Assembly (NCBI RefSeq): GCF_030272615.1
Contig: NC_081409.1
Span: forward strand, 653,762,468-653,822,467
Length of the DNA stretch: 60,000 nucleotides
Source: Cryptomeria japonica
Lineage: Eukaryota; Streptophyta; Pinopsida; Cupressales; Cupressaceae
Direction of reading: 5' to 3'
This document shows positions 1 to 11,036 of the stretch, piece after piece; positions within the stretch are counted from its first letter, which is position 1; each line of letters begins with the position of its first letter. The notes beneath the pieces were generated by a model. The model was not told the origin of the DNA. It saw only the letters and a list, made by a program, of their open reading frames with translations, and ran no database searches. The translations under genes and the position numbers were made by a program.

Positions 1-2195
1 GATCAGATAATCATTGCATTAAAAGGATAAAATAAACACCATGTTTTCATGGAGCAACAATCTCCATATAGATCTTAGAAAATCATTGACTTGAAAGATA
101 AAAAGAACCTTGTTTGCCTTGTCTCGAAAGTAGAAGGTATATGCTCTCCCCTTAACTGGGTGATCAAAAAGCCAGCCTACTCTTACGCTTTCAGTCATAC
201 TGCATTTAAATCCTTTAGCAGGCCTGCCTTCCCAAGGAGTTGAAATCAACTCTTAAAGCCGTTTATGACCGGTGTGAAGGGAACGACCTAAATGGGGAAT
301 GACTTTGACGCCAAGAATTTCAACCCACTATAATCAAACGTGGAAAGTGACAAAAATCCTTTTCAACGGTTGCGCGCAGTGATTAGCCTTCCCCCAGTAT
401 CCTTGAGATACGTAAAGCCTTTGTTCTAAAGGTTGGGAAGCCTCCTGAGGAAGTTTATCACTGACGGTCAAATGGGAAGCCTGATTACAAACCATAGAAA
501 TAGAAGCTTTGAACTGAGTCAGTAACTAGACATTTATAACATCATAGTGCAAAGGTGGGGAAGAATCCGCCCCCAAGATTACTCACCATATATCTCCCAA
601 GATAACTACTCAACTATGAAGCAATTCACTTTGGGTTAATTTCTGGCAAAAGGTAAAAAAATGGGCACCCTCTAGGGGGTGACACGGTTGTTTGAGCTGA
701 CGGAGTATCGAGACTAGTGGGCTATGATGTTATTTATGACCCTTGACTAAAGAGTCTTTCTGAAGTGTATTATTCGTATCAAAACCTGTTAAAAAATTGG
801 GGATTTGAACACATCCTCGCAGAACATACACTTTTTGTTAGATTAGGCAAAATGGTTGTACTTTTTGTGCCATGCTTGCATTTACTACTTTAGAAAATCA
901 TCCATCAAAATTAAAAATTTCACAACAAAAGTTCAAAATTTGAAAAAAAATCAACCAAAAGAAAAATCATGGTAGTTTAGCACATAAGAGCAACTTCTTA
1001 GCACGTGCACACTTTTTGTTAGCGCATCAAAACATCAAATTAGCGTGTCGGTTCCAAACAGGAGCATTTCATCTCAAGGCAAAAAAGTGTGAAACCATTT
1101 AGCGCATCAGAGAAACAGTCTAGCATGTGGAAACATCAGCTTAGCACGTGAAGGCTAAACATTAGCGCATAGGGTTCACAAGTTAGCGTGTTGCAGGCCC
1201 AGGGTAGCACATAATTTTTTCAAAACAAATAGAACATTCAAAACTTTAGTGCGTGTCTGGAGGCAGCCTAGTGCGTGTGGTCATTGTTTTAGCGCGTGGG
1301 GTAAATTTTGTAAAGCATATAGTCTCTATTTTAGCGCGTGATCCAAAACACAAAAATAGAGGGCAAGATAATGAGGAATTTTAAAATTTTCAAAAACATT
1401 TTCCGGAGCCTTCTTCATCAAACATCATTTTTTCATCAAACAAGAATAGCAAAAACAAACCGTTAAGACTATTTCTTGAGCTAAATTTGTGTCAAAACAA
1501 ACGTTGTAAAATCCTAAACGAATCACATGATAAAACATGTCTATCTTATCATAATCTGGAAACCTCATCATTAGTATCAATAGAATCCTTTACCATCTTA
1601 CGGATTTTATCTCACAAAAACACTTGTTTAAACTTTTCAAGTTGTCAAATCAAGTTTCCATATCGAGAAGCTTTTATCCATATCATTTGACACACTTTGT
1701 TGTGAAGGGGCATCTAAACCTTCACTCTAATAAAGTAAGATTTGAAATTTTTCAAACAAGATCAACTGAATCCAAACCAATCAAAGGAAACCATTGATCA
1801 CTCATGCATGACTAATCCTCATATTTTGAGAAGAAAGAACCTTTATCGTAACATCACGTTGAAGAAACAACAACCTACTTTTTCCAAATTCATCAAGAGA
1901 AACAAGTTCTTATACATCAATCGTCAACTATTCAAATCTCATTGGGTATTCCTTTTTCACGTCAAACGTTATATCCAAAACAAATCCAATGAATTTGACA
2001 AAGAACCCTTGAAGACAAGAGCTTACTGTCAAAAGTCTGCTTTTAATCAAACCATAAACCGTGGTGGAAAAATCAATCCAGCATTCTTGCCCGACAAGTG
2101 TATCACTTATAGCATATCTCGACCAGAACCAACCACCCCTGAGCAACATATCAACGAGGCTTTTGTCCCTTTCACCACTGAAATTTTCTACTTAA
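1..2195 (+). other. T1 leader (untranslated), no recognised gene
   Basis: This stretch precedes the gag start at 2196. Bases 1-950 hold nothing I recognise. Bases 960-1345 hold a periodic array of TTAGCGCGTG-like words. Small open frames at 1487-1690 and 1742-2209 resemble no known family. By position the region is the internal leader of T1; the 5' LTR/primer-site junction cannot be seen and may lie upstream of the window. Confidence 0.45.
960..1345 (+). repeat. Degenerate periodic array of TTAGCGCGTG words
   Basis: About fourteen copies of a word like TTAGCGCGTG, TTAGCGCATC, TTAGCACGTG or TTAGCGTGTT recur, often every 20-24 bp, separated by unrelated filler. Most differences between copies are C/T or G/A changes in the CpG steps, as expected from methylation decay. 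The same word recurs in opposite orientation at 21566-21960 in the antisense PMD intron. Confidence 0.7.
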
Positions 2196-4081
2196 ATGCC
2201 TGTTATTAGCTCTCAAAGAAACCAACAAAGCGAGACACATGCCGAGTCTAGTATGAATCGAAGATTGTCAAATCCTTTTGAAGTTCCACCCTTAGAAGAA
2301 CCTAAAATTTCTAAAGCACTTCTTTAGGAATGTCAGGAAAACCCCTCATTCCAAAATCTTGTAGAAAAGCTCATGGAAAATGACAAAGAAAAATATCTGC
2401 TCATGCTTACAAGTAAAGGCATTAAACTTCCTGAAGATTTAGACTCAAACATCTTTAAAACTAGATCTCGACAATATGCATATCAAGAACAAAAAAGAGA
2501 AGAAGAAACTTGTAACTTTGGACAACACATACCTGAGCAACACATTCCAGAACAACGCATACCAGAAATGCGTATACCCAAACTAGAAACACCAGAGAAA
2601 AATATACCATTTACCACACCTTTTCAGCTGAGAACAAATACAAGGGAAGAACTTTTCCCTCGACAAGACAATATGCCTTTGGCTGCCCTTACTCAACAAA
2701 TGCAAATGTTGCAAAGACAAATACAGGATATGCAACAAGGGACAACAGTGCGGTACTCTTTAAACAAAATCTATCCTTATCCATTTGACAGAAGATTGAA
2801 CATGGTTTTTTTCCTCCAAACTTAGACGTTCCCAAATTTGATAAATATGATGGGAAAAGTGATCCCCGAGATCATGTTCAAGAATTTTGCACAATGAGCC
2901 TTGAATTTGCTCATGATGACACCTATTTGATGAGGTTATTCCCCAGAAGCTTGGGAGGGCAAACCATGGAATGTTTATCCAAAATTACACCACTTGTCAA
3001 ATCATTTGATGAATTGGTTAACAAATTCATAACCCAATATTCCTATAACATCCAACATGCCATAACCATGCTAGATGTTTGCAACACCAAACAAAAGAAC
3101 AATGAAACATTCATGATATTCCTTCAAGGTTGGCGACGTATGGTATCCAGATATCCTCGAGATATTCCCAAAAAGGAGAAAATGGAAATCTTCATCGATA
3201 ACTTGAATAGTGAAATGAGTTATAGACTTAAACTTCACTGCATACCATCTTTCACTAAATTAATTAAGAATGGCATTCAAGTAGAGGAAGCATGTGTCAA
3301 AAAGGGAACACTCAAATTCTACAAGGAAGGAACAAATTCATAAAACTACAATAACCAGAACAACACCAACCTTGATAAATCTCGATTTTGGACTCGAAAC
3401 AAAAACAAAGGCAACAATGAATCATATGATCCCAAATCTAAGCAACCAGTGCTCGCATTATCCAGAAATCCTCAAAACATGAAAAACCCTAAAACTGCTA
3501 ATCCAAATGCTCACACATATGCACCAAACACCGATCAAGGAAAACTCAACACAAACAACACCAATGATACTCAAAGCAAAAACATGAATCCAGGACCTAA
3601 CAACAATTCACGCAACAACACGAACAATTTTCAAAAACATATCTTCACACCATTAGGACAGTCACTAGAATCAGCATTCAGAGAACTTTTGGCACACAAG
3701 ATTCTTTCCTTGCCTCCAATCAGCAACTATGAACCTCAAATCAAACCACCTTGGTGGAATGATTCACACTATTGTGATTACCATCGTAACAAGGGTCATC
3801 AGATGAACGATTGCATGCGGTTGAAACATGTGGTGCAAGATATGATTGATCAAGGTGACTTAACAATAGATGGTCTCAAAACAAATGGTGATCATGGAGC
3901 CTTTAAAAATCCTCTTCCAAATTACAAAGATGGAGCTTCAACCTCAGATAATACACGCGGAGCTCATGTCAACCATATCTACAACAACACCATAAATCAC
4001 ATATATGCTGAAGAGCATTAAGTAAATGTCATCACCATCCGAGATAAGCATGATCATGAATCTGTCAATGTAACAACCTAA
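2196..4081 (+). pseudogene. gag: T1 gag (capsid/nucleocapsid), broken
   Basis: Gag packages element RNA in cytoplasmic particles. I start it at the ATG at 2196 because this frame runs into the stretch FQNLVEKLMENDKEKY, which matches the T2 gag. An in-frame TAG interrupts it near 2326. A short repeat of the type (Q)xxIPE follows at about 2525-2600. A frame change occurs in a T-run near 2805, after which the gag core reads YLMRLFPRSLGGQTMECLS and so on. A CX2HX4HX4C zinc motif (CDYHRNKGHQMNDC) lies at about 3775. TAA stops fall at 3341, 4019 and 4079. The frame continues into protease. Confidence 0.85.
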
Positions 4082-6361
4082 ACTCAGAAATATGTCTTGA
4101 AAGGACAAACCGTACCTACAACTATCACAAAAAAAATCCAATATGACTTGGTTAGCCAACTACGTAAAACTCCAGCTTAGATATCTATACTAGAATTGCT
4201 GAAACTATCACCAAAGCACAAAGACATATTGGAACAAGTGCTATTGGAAACCAATGTACCTCAAAATTTGGATACAGACAGATTTCAAGCCATGGTCGCC
4301 CATATGACTGGACCTCATAACCTCACCTTCTCAGAACATGATGATGCTTCCTTAAGCCATCCGCATAACACTCCTCTACATATCGAAGTCATTTTTTGCA
4401 AACACCGAGTAAAAAGAGTCTTAATAGATGGAGGAGCTAGACTTAATATATGTACTTTAAAGCTTATCCATGCATTAGACTTCTCAGAAGAATCTATTGA
4501 TCCCTCTAAAAAGAATACCATAAAGGCATATGATGATGAGGAAAGATCCTCTAAAGGAACTGTGATATTACCTATTCAAGTGGGACCAATACAAAAGGAT
4601 ACTATATGTTAGGTCTTGGACATAGACCTTACCTACAATATTTTATTAGGGCGACCCTGGATACATGAAATGCAGGCAGCACCTTCCACATATCACCAGT
4701 GTGTCAAATTTCCTTATGACGGACAAGAAGTTTCCATATCTGCTGATCACAATCCATTTCAACATTGCAATTCAATGGGGGCAGGCCAAGATAGTTTGGT
4801 TCCTCATAATAGAGAAAAGCAGCGATCTTCAACATCAGATCAACAAACAACAAAATCTAACTCCTTATGGGGAGACTTCAAACAGAAAATGCAAATCAAA
4901 GACCAAGGTATAGGAGAATACTCTTTGGAGCCTTTACGTTTGGCCAAATTGCCAACATCACCTAGATCTCATGGATTGCCTACTACATCAACACATCTGG
5001 TCACTCAGCCCATCACCAAATTTGATGGTACCTTCATCCAATTGGGCACTCTGGCACATGAATCAGAAGACAAGGATATTCTTAGCTGGTTATACAAAGA
5101 TGAGAAAGAAGATAATAGAGCAGTTGCTCTAGATATTGTTCTACCTACACACCTATATGGAAAAGGATACTTAATCATGCAACAAATGGGATATGATGGT
5201 AAAGGACCTATTGGGAAACGCAAGGAAGGAGTCACTGAACCTATAAATCTTCCTTCACAACCCAATAGAAACAAAGAAGGATTGGGTTGTGAGCTCACTT
5301 TCTTATTAAAAAGGCCACCCCACCTAACTATAAAACCTCAATGGAAAGTAAAGATGAAGTACAAAGAAGAATCCTGGCAGGAAGCACTCTTTGAATCAGC
5401 AGAAACAATCTGCAAGGCTCGGGAACGTCAAGATCAGAAGTTACATCAGGAAAAGCTTCTAAAACACAAAAGGGCCATATCTGCAGCAGTAGCTCATATT
5501 CAAACACCAATATCTCAAGAAACAATAAAATCATCTCCAGATACCATTATTCCTCCCCAAGGAAGCACAGTCTATGAACAAATATAGAAAATAGAAGACG
5601 GATCTGACACAGAATCAACAAAAACTATCAAAATGGTATCTATCATCAAAGATTTGTTTTCACCATACAACATACTAGTTTACAGCACTAATAGAATCTG
5701 GGATGATGCCTCGGAGACTGATTCCAATGAATATGAATGGGGTACCTACTCCAATGCTACTACAAATATCCCTAATGATACGGATTCTATATTTCTTTCT
5801 CAAGAAGAACATAACGCAGAAGATAGACCTCTTGAATTTGGACCGCAGAATATCTATGAGGCTGGAGAAAGCGAACAGAAACATTATGAACAAGTCTATG
5901 TGGAAGATAATACCATCAAAGACCTTGACGAAATCCTAGACTTCTTTAAAACCAAGCACAATCATGATGAAAACTTTGTCCTAACACTCACAGTAGCCAA
6001 ACTTGATCCACCTAATGATTCCTTACCACTTGTCTTTCCTAACCTTATCGACTGGGATGAACCTGAAATCCATGATCTACCAATTTTCCTAGATGATGAG
6101 TCTATTATCCATTACCTATGTACCGTAAATTCGGAAATAGGCTCTACCAGTGAACAAAGTAACAATGTCTGCAAACCAGGGAGTGCCAAGTCTCTCAGTC
6201 ACAAAAATGAACAAAATAAAGGATCTAATGCTAAAAACCAGTCAATGGCAACTCTAGATCACAAAAAAGTAAAAATAAAGGACGCATCTGAGGGTGAAAA
6301 CCTGTTTAAGGCACCTAATGATGGGAGACTTGACACTCTTCCTGAGCACTTTCATGAGTGA
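4082..6361 (+). pseudogene. T1 aspartic protease with C-terminal G-patch and acidic linker
   Basis: The retroviral-type protease should cleave Gag-Pol. The active-site motif VLIDGGARLNI is at about 4417-4450, and the C-terminal motif LLGRPWIHEM is at about 4640-4670. A TAG at 4610 replaces a codon that is Gln in T2 at the same site. Downstream, around 5150-5305, a glycine-rich segment (MGYDGKGPIGKRKEG, later GLG) fits a G-patch, an RNA-binding module also found after protease in betaretroviruses. An acidic, unrecognised linker runs to a TGA at 6359. A TAG at 5585 breaks the frame again. All pieces share one reading frame with the second half of gag. Confidence 0.8.
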
Positions 6362-7340
6362 TCACCCATATTGATTGAGCCCACTCATTCAATCAACATT
6401 GGTACCACGGAAGCAGTCAAAAACCTACACCTTGCAGAATCTCTAACAAAGGAAGAAAGATCAGCATTCATCATTTTCCTTAAAGAATAGCAAATTAACT
6501 TTGCTTGGTCATATGCTGATATGCCTGGAGTGGATCCACAAAACCAGTCAAGCAAAAACTACGAAAAATGAATCCACAGGTGGCACTCATGGTCAAAACT
6601 AAACTAAAGAAATTATTAGACGTCGGATTCATCCGACCCATTGACTATGCAGAACGGATTTCCAACATCGTTCCAGTATCAAAACTAGATGGTAGTATCA
6701 GAATATGCACTGACTTCAGAGACGTCAACAACGCTTGTCCAAAAGACGACTTTCCTCTGCCCAGTATCGACATAATTGTAGATCTCACAGCAGGCCATGC
6801 AATGCTCTCACTAATGGATGGTTTCTCAGGCTATAATCAAATCAAAATAGCCCTAGAAGATCAAGATAAAACCGCGTTCACCTGTCCTTGGGGAATGTAC
6901 TGTTGGAATGTTATGCCTTTTGGCTTAAAGAACGCAGGGGCCACCTATCAAAGAACAATGACAACAATATTCCATGACATGATGCATACATTTATGGAAG
7001 TCTATGTGGATGATTTACTCGCTAAATCCTTCACCAGAGTAGAACATCTCAGCATCCTAACAAAGATCTTTGATCGATTGGAGAAATTCCAAGTCAGGCT
7101 CAACCCTAAGAAGTGTGTCTTCAGGGTTACATCAGGCAAGTTACTAGGCTACATTGTCTCATCTAAAGGTATTGAAGTAGATCCAGCAAAGGTACAAGCC
7201 ATTATGGACATGCCACCACCAAAGAATATCAGTCAACTCAGATCTCTACAAGGATTACTTCAATCAATTAGGCGATTCATCACTCAGCTAGCAGATAAAA
7301 GTCTACCATTTAACCATTTACTACACAAAAATGTACCATT
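6362..7340 (+). pseudogene. pol: T1 reverse transcriptase
   Basis: The enzyme copies element RNA into DNA. Visible motifs are GFIRPIDYAE, VNNACPKDDFPLPSID, LMDGFSGYNQI, MPFGLKNAGATYQR and the catalytic box YVDDLL at about 7003-7020. The stretch before it (6365-6555) still reads as the usual acidic lead-in (FAWSYADMPGVDP), but in the protease frame. The codons between this and KPVKQKLRKMNPQ are missing, which shifts the frame by one, so a small deletion near 6538 disables the polyprotein. The core from 6568 to 7340 is open. Confidence 0.95.
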
Positions 7341-7785
7341 CAAATGGGAGACCAAGTGTGCAAAATATTTTTACCAAATCAAACAGTACCTGATGAATCC
7401 ACCAGTTCTAGTACCACCAGTCACAGGAAAGCCACTTATCCTATACATCTCAACAACAGATATATCGTTGGGGGCACTATTGGCACAAGAAGATCAACAA
7501 GGGAAGGAATGCGCCATATATTATATCAGTAGGACATTGAATGGCTATGAACTCAACTGTACATTCATTGAAAAATCTTGCCTAACGGTGGTCTTCGCAT
7601 CTCAAAAGTTTTGACATTATATGCTAGCACACACCATTAAGCTAGTCACGAAAATTGATCCTCTCAAATATCTACTCAGCAAGGGAGCTCTTATAGGCCG
7701 ATTGGCTAAATGGGTCATGATTCTCAGTGAGTTTGACATCCAATACATAGAAAGACAAGCAATCAAAGGACAAGCAATTGCAGAT
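7341..7785 (+). pseudogene. pol: T1 first RNase H domain (retroviral type)
   Basis: This domain degrades RNA in RNA:DNA hybrids. The frame follows RT directly and reads FKWETKCAKYFYQIKQYL, then LYISTTDISLGALLAQE, then SRTLNGYELNCTFIEKSCL. A TGA at 7612 lies where relatives usually read an Arg codon, which fits a CGA to TGA transition. The frame reopens at once, up to DIQYIERQAIKGQAIADQLAEAP. Confidence 0.85.
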
Positions 7786-8290
7786 CAGTTGGCTGAAGCA
7801 CCGCTACCGGGCAAACACACCATGGAAATTGAATTTCCAGACAGGGATGTTCTTTCTCTTTCTACCAAACAATGGACCCTATACTTTGACGGATCCTATA
7901 CACAACATGGTTTAGGTGCTAGCATTCTGTTCATCACTCTTGAAGGACACACTATACCAAGATCATATAGGCTTATGTTTCCCTGCACAAATAATGTGGC
8001 TGAATATGAGGCATTGGTTATAGGTGTCAAAATGGTCATAGAATGGAAAATCACAGAGTTAAAAGTCTATGGGGACTCGCAACTAGTCATCCATCAAATC
8101 AACAACAACTATCAAACAAAGGATGACAAGCTACTACCCTACAAGCGAATGGTGGATGACTTCAAATAGTATTTTGTACACATCACCTTCAAGCAAATAC
8201 CAAGATTGAACAACAAGGCAGCTGATGCAATGGCTACTATCACTTCACTACTACAAATTCCAGAGCAACAAAGTCATTACGAGTTCCTGG
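7786..8290 (+). pseudogene. pol: T1 second RNase H domain (aRNH, Tat hallmark)
   Basis: A second RNase H fold follows the first. Visible acidic catalytic positions are D in LYFDGSYTQHG, E in NNVAEYEALV, D in VYGDSQLVIHQ and D in NNKAADAMA. A dual RNase H is typical of Tat/Ogre-type gypsy elements. A TAG at 8167 interrupts it shortly before the last acidic residue. Confidence 0.85.
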
Positions 8291-9624
8291 TAGAGCAACT
8301 ATTCTCCCCCACCTATGACCACTTTGAATCCCAGGTTACCTATGTCTGGACTGGTTCAACTTCTCCATTATATGGACCGATATACAACTACCTCAAGCAC
8401 AATATATTACCAATTGACCAATCACGTAACCAAAAATGTAACTTTATCCGACAAGCTGCCCGTTACACCCTTACCGCTAATACTTTGTATCGTCGAGGTC
8501 TAGATGGTACTCTTCTTCGTTGCCTTGATCGTAATGATTCTGATTCTGCTTTACATGAGCTTCAGGAAGGTATTTGTGGCACACATTCAAGTGGCACTAC
8601 TCTTGCTAAAAAGCTTCTAAGGATGGGATACTACTGACCTACAATGGAGAAAGACTCATATCACTTCACTAAGAAATGTCCTAAATGCCAGATCCATGGT
8701 AATCTGATACATGCACCAGCATAGGAACTACAACCATTTACAATGTCCTAGCCCTTTTGTCAGTGGGGACTAGACTTAGTTGGCAAAATTCATCCTTCAT
8801 CTTCAAATGGACACAAGTTTATTAAAACAGCACCAGAATACTTTACCAAATGGATAGAAGCAGTTCCCATGACCACAGTGACTAGGAAACAAATTGCCTC
8901 TTTTATCCTCAATTATCTTATCTGCAAATATGGTATTCCAAGTTCAATCATCACAGATAATGGACGGCATTTCAAAAATCAAGATGTCCAAGAACTATGT
9001 GAAAAATTCAAAATCCAACATAGGTTCTCTACACCATACTACCCACAGGGAAATGGTCAAGCGGAAGCATCTAACAAGACAATACTGAAAATCCTCAAGA
9101 AAACAGTGAATGATGCAGGAAAAGATTGGCACGTACAACTCAATCCAGCACTTTGGGCATATAGAACCAGCATCTGCACACCTACAGGAGAAACACCATA
9201 CTCCTTGGTATATGGATCAGATGCCATTTTACCCCTGGAGGTAGAAATCCCATCTCTCAGAGTCTCTTTGAAAGGTTTAATCCCCGATGAAGAGTATCAA
9301 GTTAACTGGTTGCAAGAACTTGAACTATTAGATGAAAGACGTCAGCATGCTTATACTCATCTCAAAGCATATCAGCAACGCATGTGCAGGAGCTACAATC
9401 ACAAGGTCATTCCCTGCAACTTCAAAGTTGGTGACCTAGTTCTTAAAGAAAATCCAAGAAATCAGCAAGATCGAGAAAAGAAAGGGAAATTTGAACCTAG
9501 CTGGTTGGGTCCCTATGTTATCATATCAGTCTATGGATCAGGTGCCTATCAGCTAACAAATTCAGAAGGAGATGTGCTCCACAAACCAACTAACAACATC
9601 CATCTGAAGAAATACTACACTTAA
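8291..9624 (+). pseudogene. pol: T1 integrase
   Basis: Integrase inserts the cDNA into the genome. An N-terminal HHCC-type zinc module is visible (HELQEGICGTH through CPKCQ, about 8554-8694). The catalytic D-D-E is seen as WGLDLVG (about 8764), ITDNG (about 8950) and GQAEASN (about 9057). A C-terminal region (FKVGDLVLKENPRNQ, WLGPYVI) ends at HLKKYYT and TAA at 9622. Stops fall at 8635 (TGA), 8722 (TAG) and 8749 (TAG), each explained by one G-to-A or C-to-T change in Trp or Gln codons. Confidence 0.92.
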
Positions 9625-10973
9625 ATAGTCTAGTGCACGAAAAAAGCCAAAACAAGCAAAAAAATCAAAAAATCCAGAAAAAAGCAAAAACAAAGTATAA
9701 TAAAAACAAATGGTGAAAACTTGGTAAACAGGTGCTCTTGTGAAAGAATGGCTCCTCTATCTATTTCCATACCATTTTATCTGTACAAACACTATCAGCC
9801 ATCGCCCGACACTTAACAAATATCCATTCAAGATATACTTAGTGTAGTCACTATCCTGGTTTATCCATATGTATCCTCTTACCATAAATCCACCATGGCT
9901 TGGAAATCACTGTACATATTCACATCAAGAGGCACACTCAGCTAGGGGCATTCAAATCGTCTAAATAATGCAAACATTCAAGACATCAAAGCTATTTGCA
10001 AAACTCAAAAAACATGACATCCAACAACCAAAACTACACTTCATCACAAAACAGAACAAAACAATTCACAAGAAATACCAAGGATGGATGATTTTCTGAA
10101 GTACTAAATGTTGCATTATCACATAAAAATCTTAACTAGTTTTGCATTTTGAACTTTTTAAATTATTGGATTTTCTTCTTTTTCTCACTAAATGCTTCAA
10201 AGCTAGAGATCATGAGGAACTTCCAATATTTTCTTAGTCTTCTATCTAGGAGGCGATCACTTATACTGTGTGAATACTTGCCTCAAGACGTGATACATCA
10301 AATATCACTGAAGGCCTGATTCCACTTCACGCATACAAATGATTCAATCTTGTCTATTTACGCAATACGCACTCAGGTCGTCCTGGTTCAATTATACCTT
10401 GATGCTTGTGCTATCTTGCAAAATCAAACATTATGTAAATTTTTCTGAGGTCATTATGGTTCAATTATACCATTATGCTTGTATAAATTTTTGACATTTC
10501 CTAAAAATAGATCAATGCTCAATGATGATATCTACAAAGAAAGCAAACAAATGGCTATATCGGATGGCAAATACAGAATAAGAATGCTACCAAAAACATA
10601 GTTCCATATCATCTTACAATTAGTTGCACATCATTTTCCAATTAATTCCACATCATTTTCCAATTAATTGCATATCATGTTAACATAGTTGCATATCATT
10701 TTACGATTAATTACATATCATTTTAAACATAGTTGTATATCATTTTACATTTAGTTGCATATCAAATCATACATCTCATTTTCAAGATACATCTCATAGC
10801 ATATAAAAACATATATCCTACATCATACATTATATCATATATTTAAGTATTGCATCATCATGAAGAAATAACCCACATAACATGCATCCATATAAACACA
10901 CCACATGATCAAAGAAAATGGTGCCGTATATATATATATATATCCCAAAAATGATCAAAAGGTACAAAATGTA
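9625..10973. other. Spacer between T1 pol and the antisense PMD gene
   Basis: No open frame of note. It starts A-rich (9650-9710). A short duplicated phrase with GGTTCAATTATACC occurs near 10388 and 10459. A 22-bp tandem array lies at 10617-10763 and a (TA)n tract near 10927-10943. It is probably the 3' untranslated region of both the sense gag-pol and antisense PMD transcripts. Confidence 0.5.
10617..10763. repeat. Tandem repeat, unit about 22 bp, about 6-7 copies
   Basis: Units follow the pattern AATTAGTTGCATATCATTTT with small changes in each copy. T2 holds an ATG/TGCAAATG-rich stretch in the equivalent place (28110-28310), also next to a (TA)n tract, so the region may descend from a shared PMD 3' flank. 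Confidence 0.8.
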
Positions 10974-11036
10974 TCAACATTGTGTCCAATACAAAGAATA
11001 AAAATGATCAAAAATACAAAAGAGACCATGTCTCTC

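Noticed and set aside
19-249. Minus-strand open frame of 76 codons
   Set aside because: No recognised motif, no neighbour supporting it, and it lies in the presumed T1 leader.
960-1345. Regularly spaced repeats resembling a CRISPR array
   Set aside because: The repeated word is about 10 bp, degenerate, with irregular spacing, in a plant retrotransposon; no CRISPR features.
1742-2209. Open frame of 155 codons before gag
   Set aside because: It overlaps the better-supported gag start at 2196 in another frame and resembles no family; left as leader.
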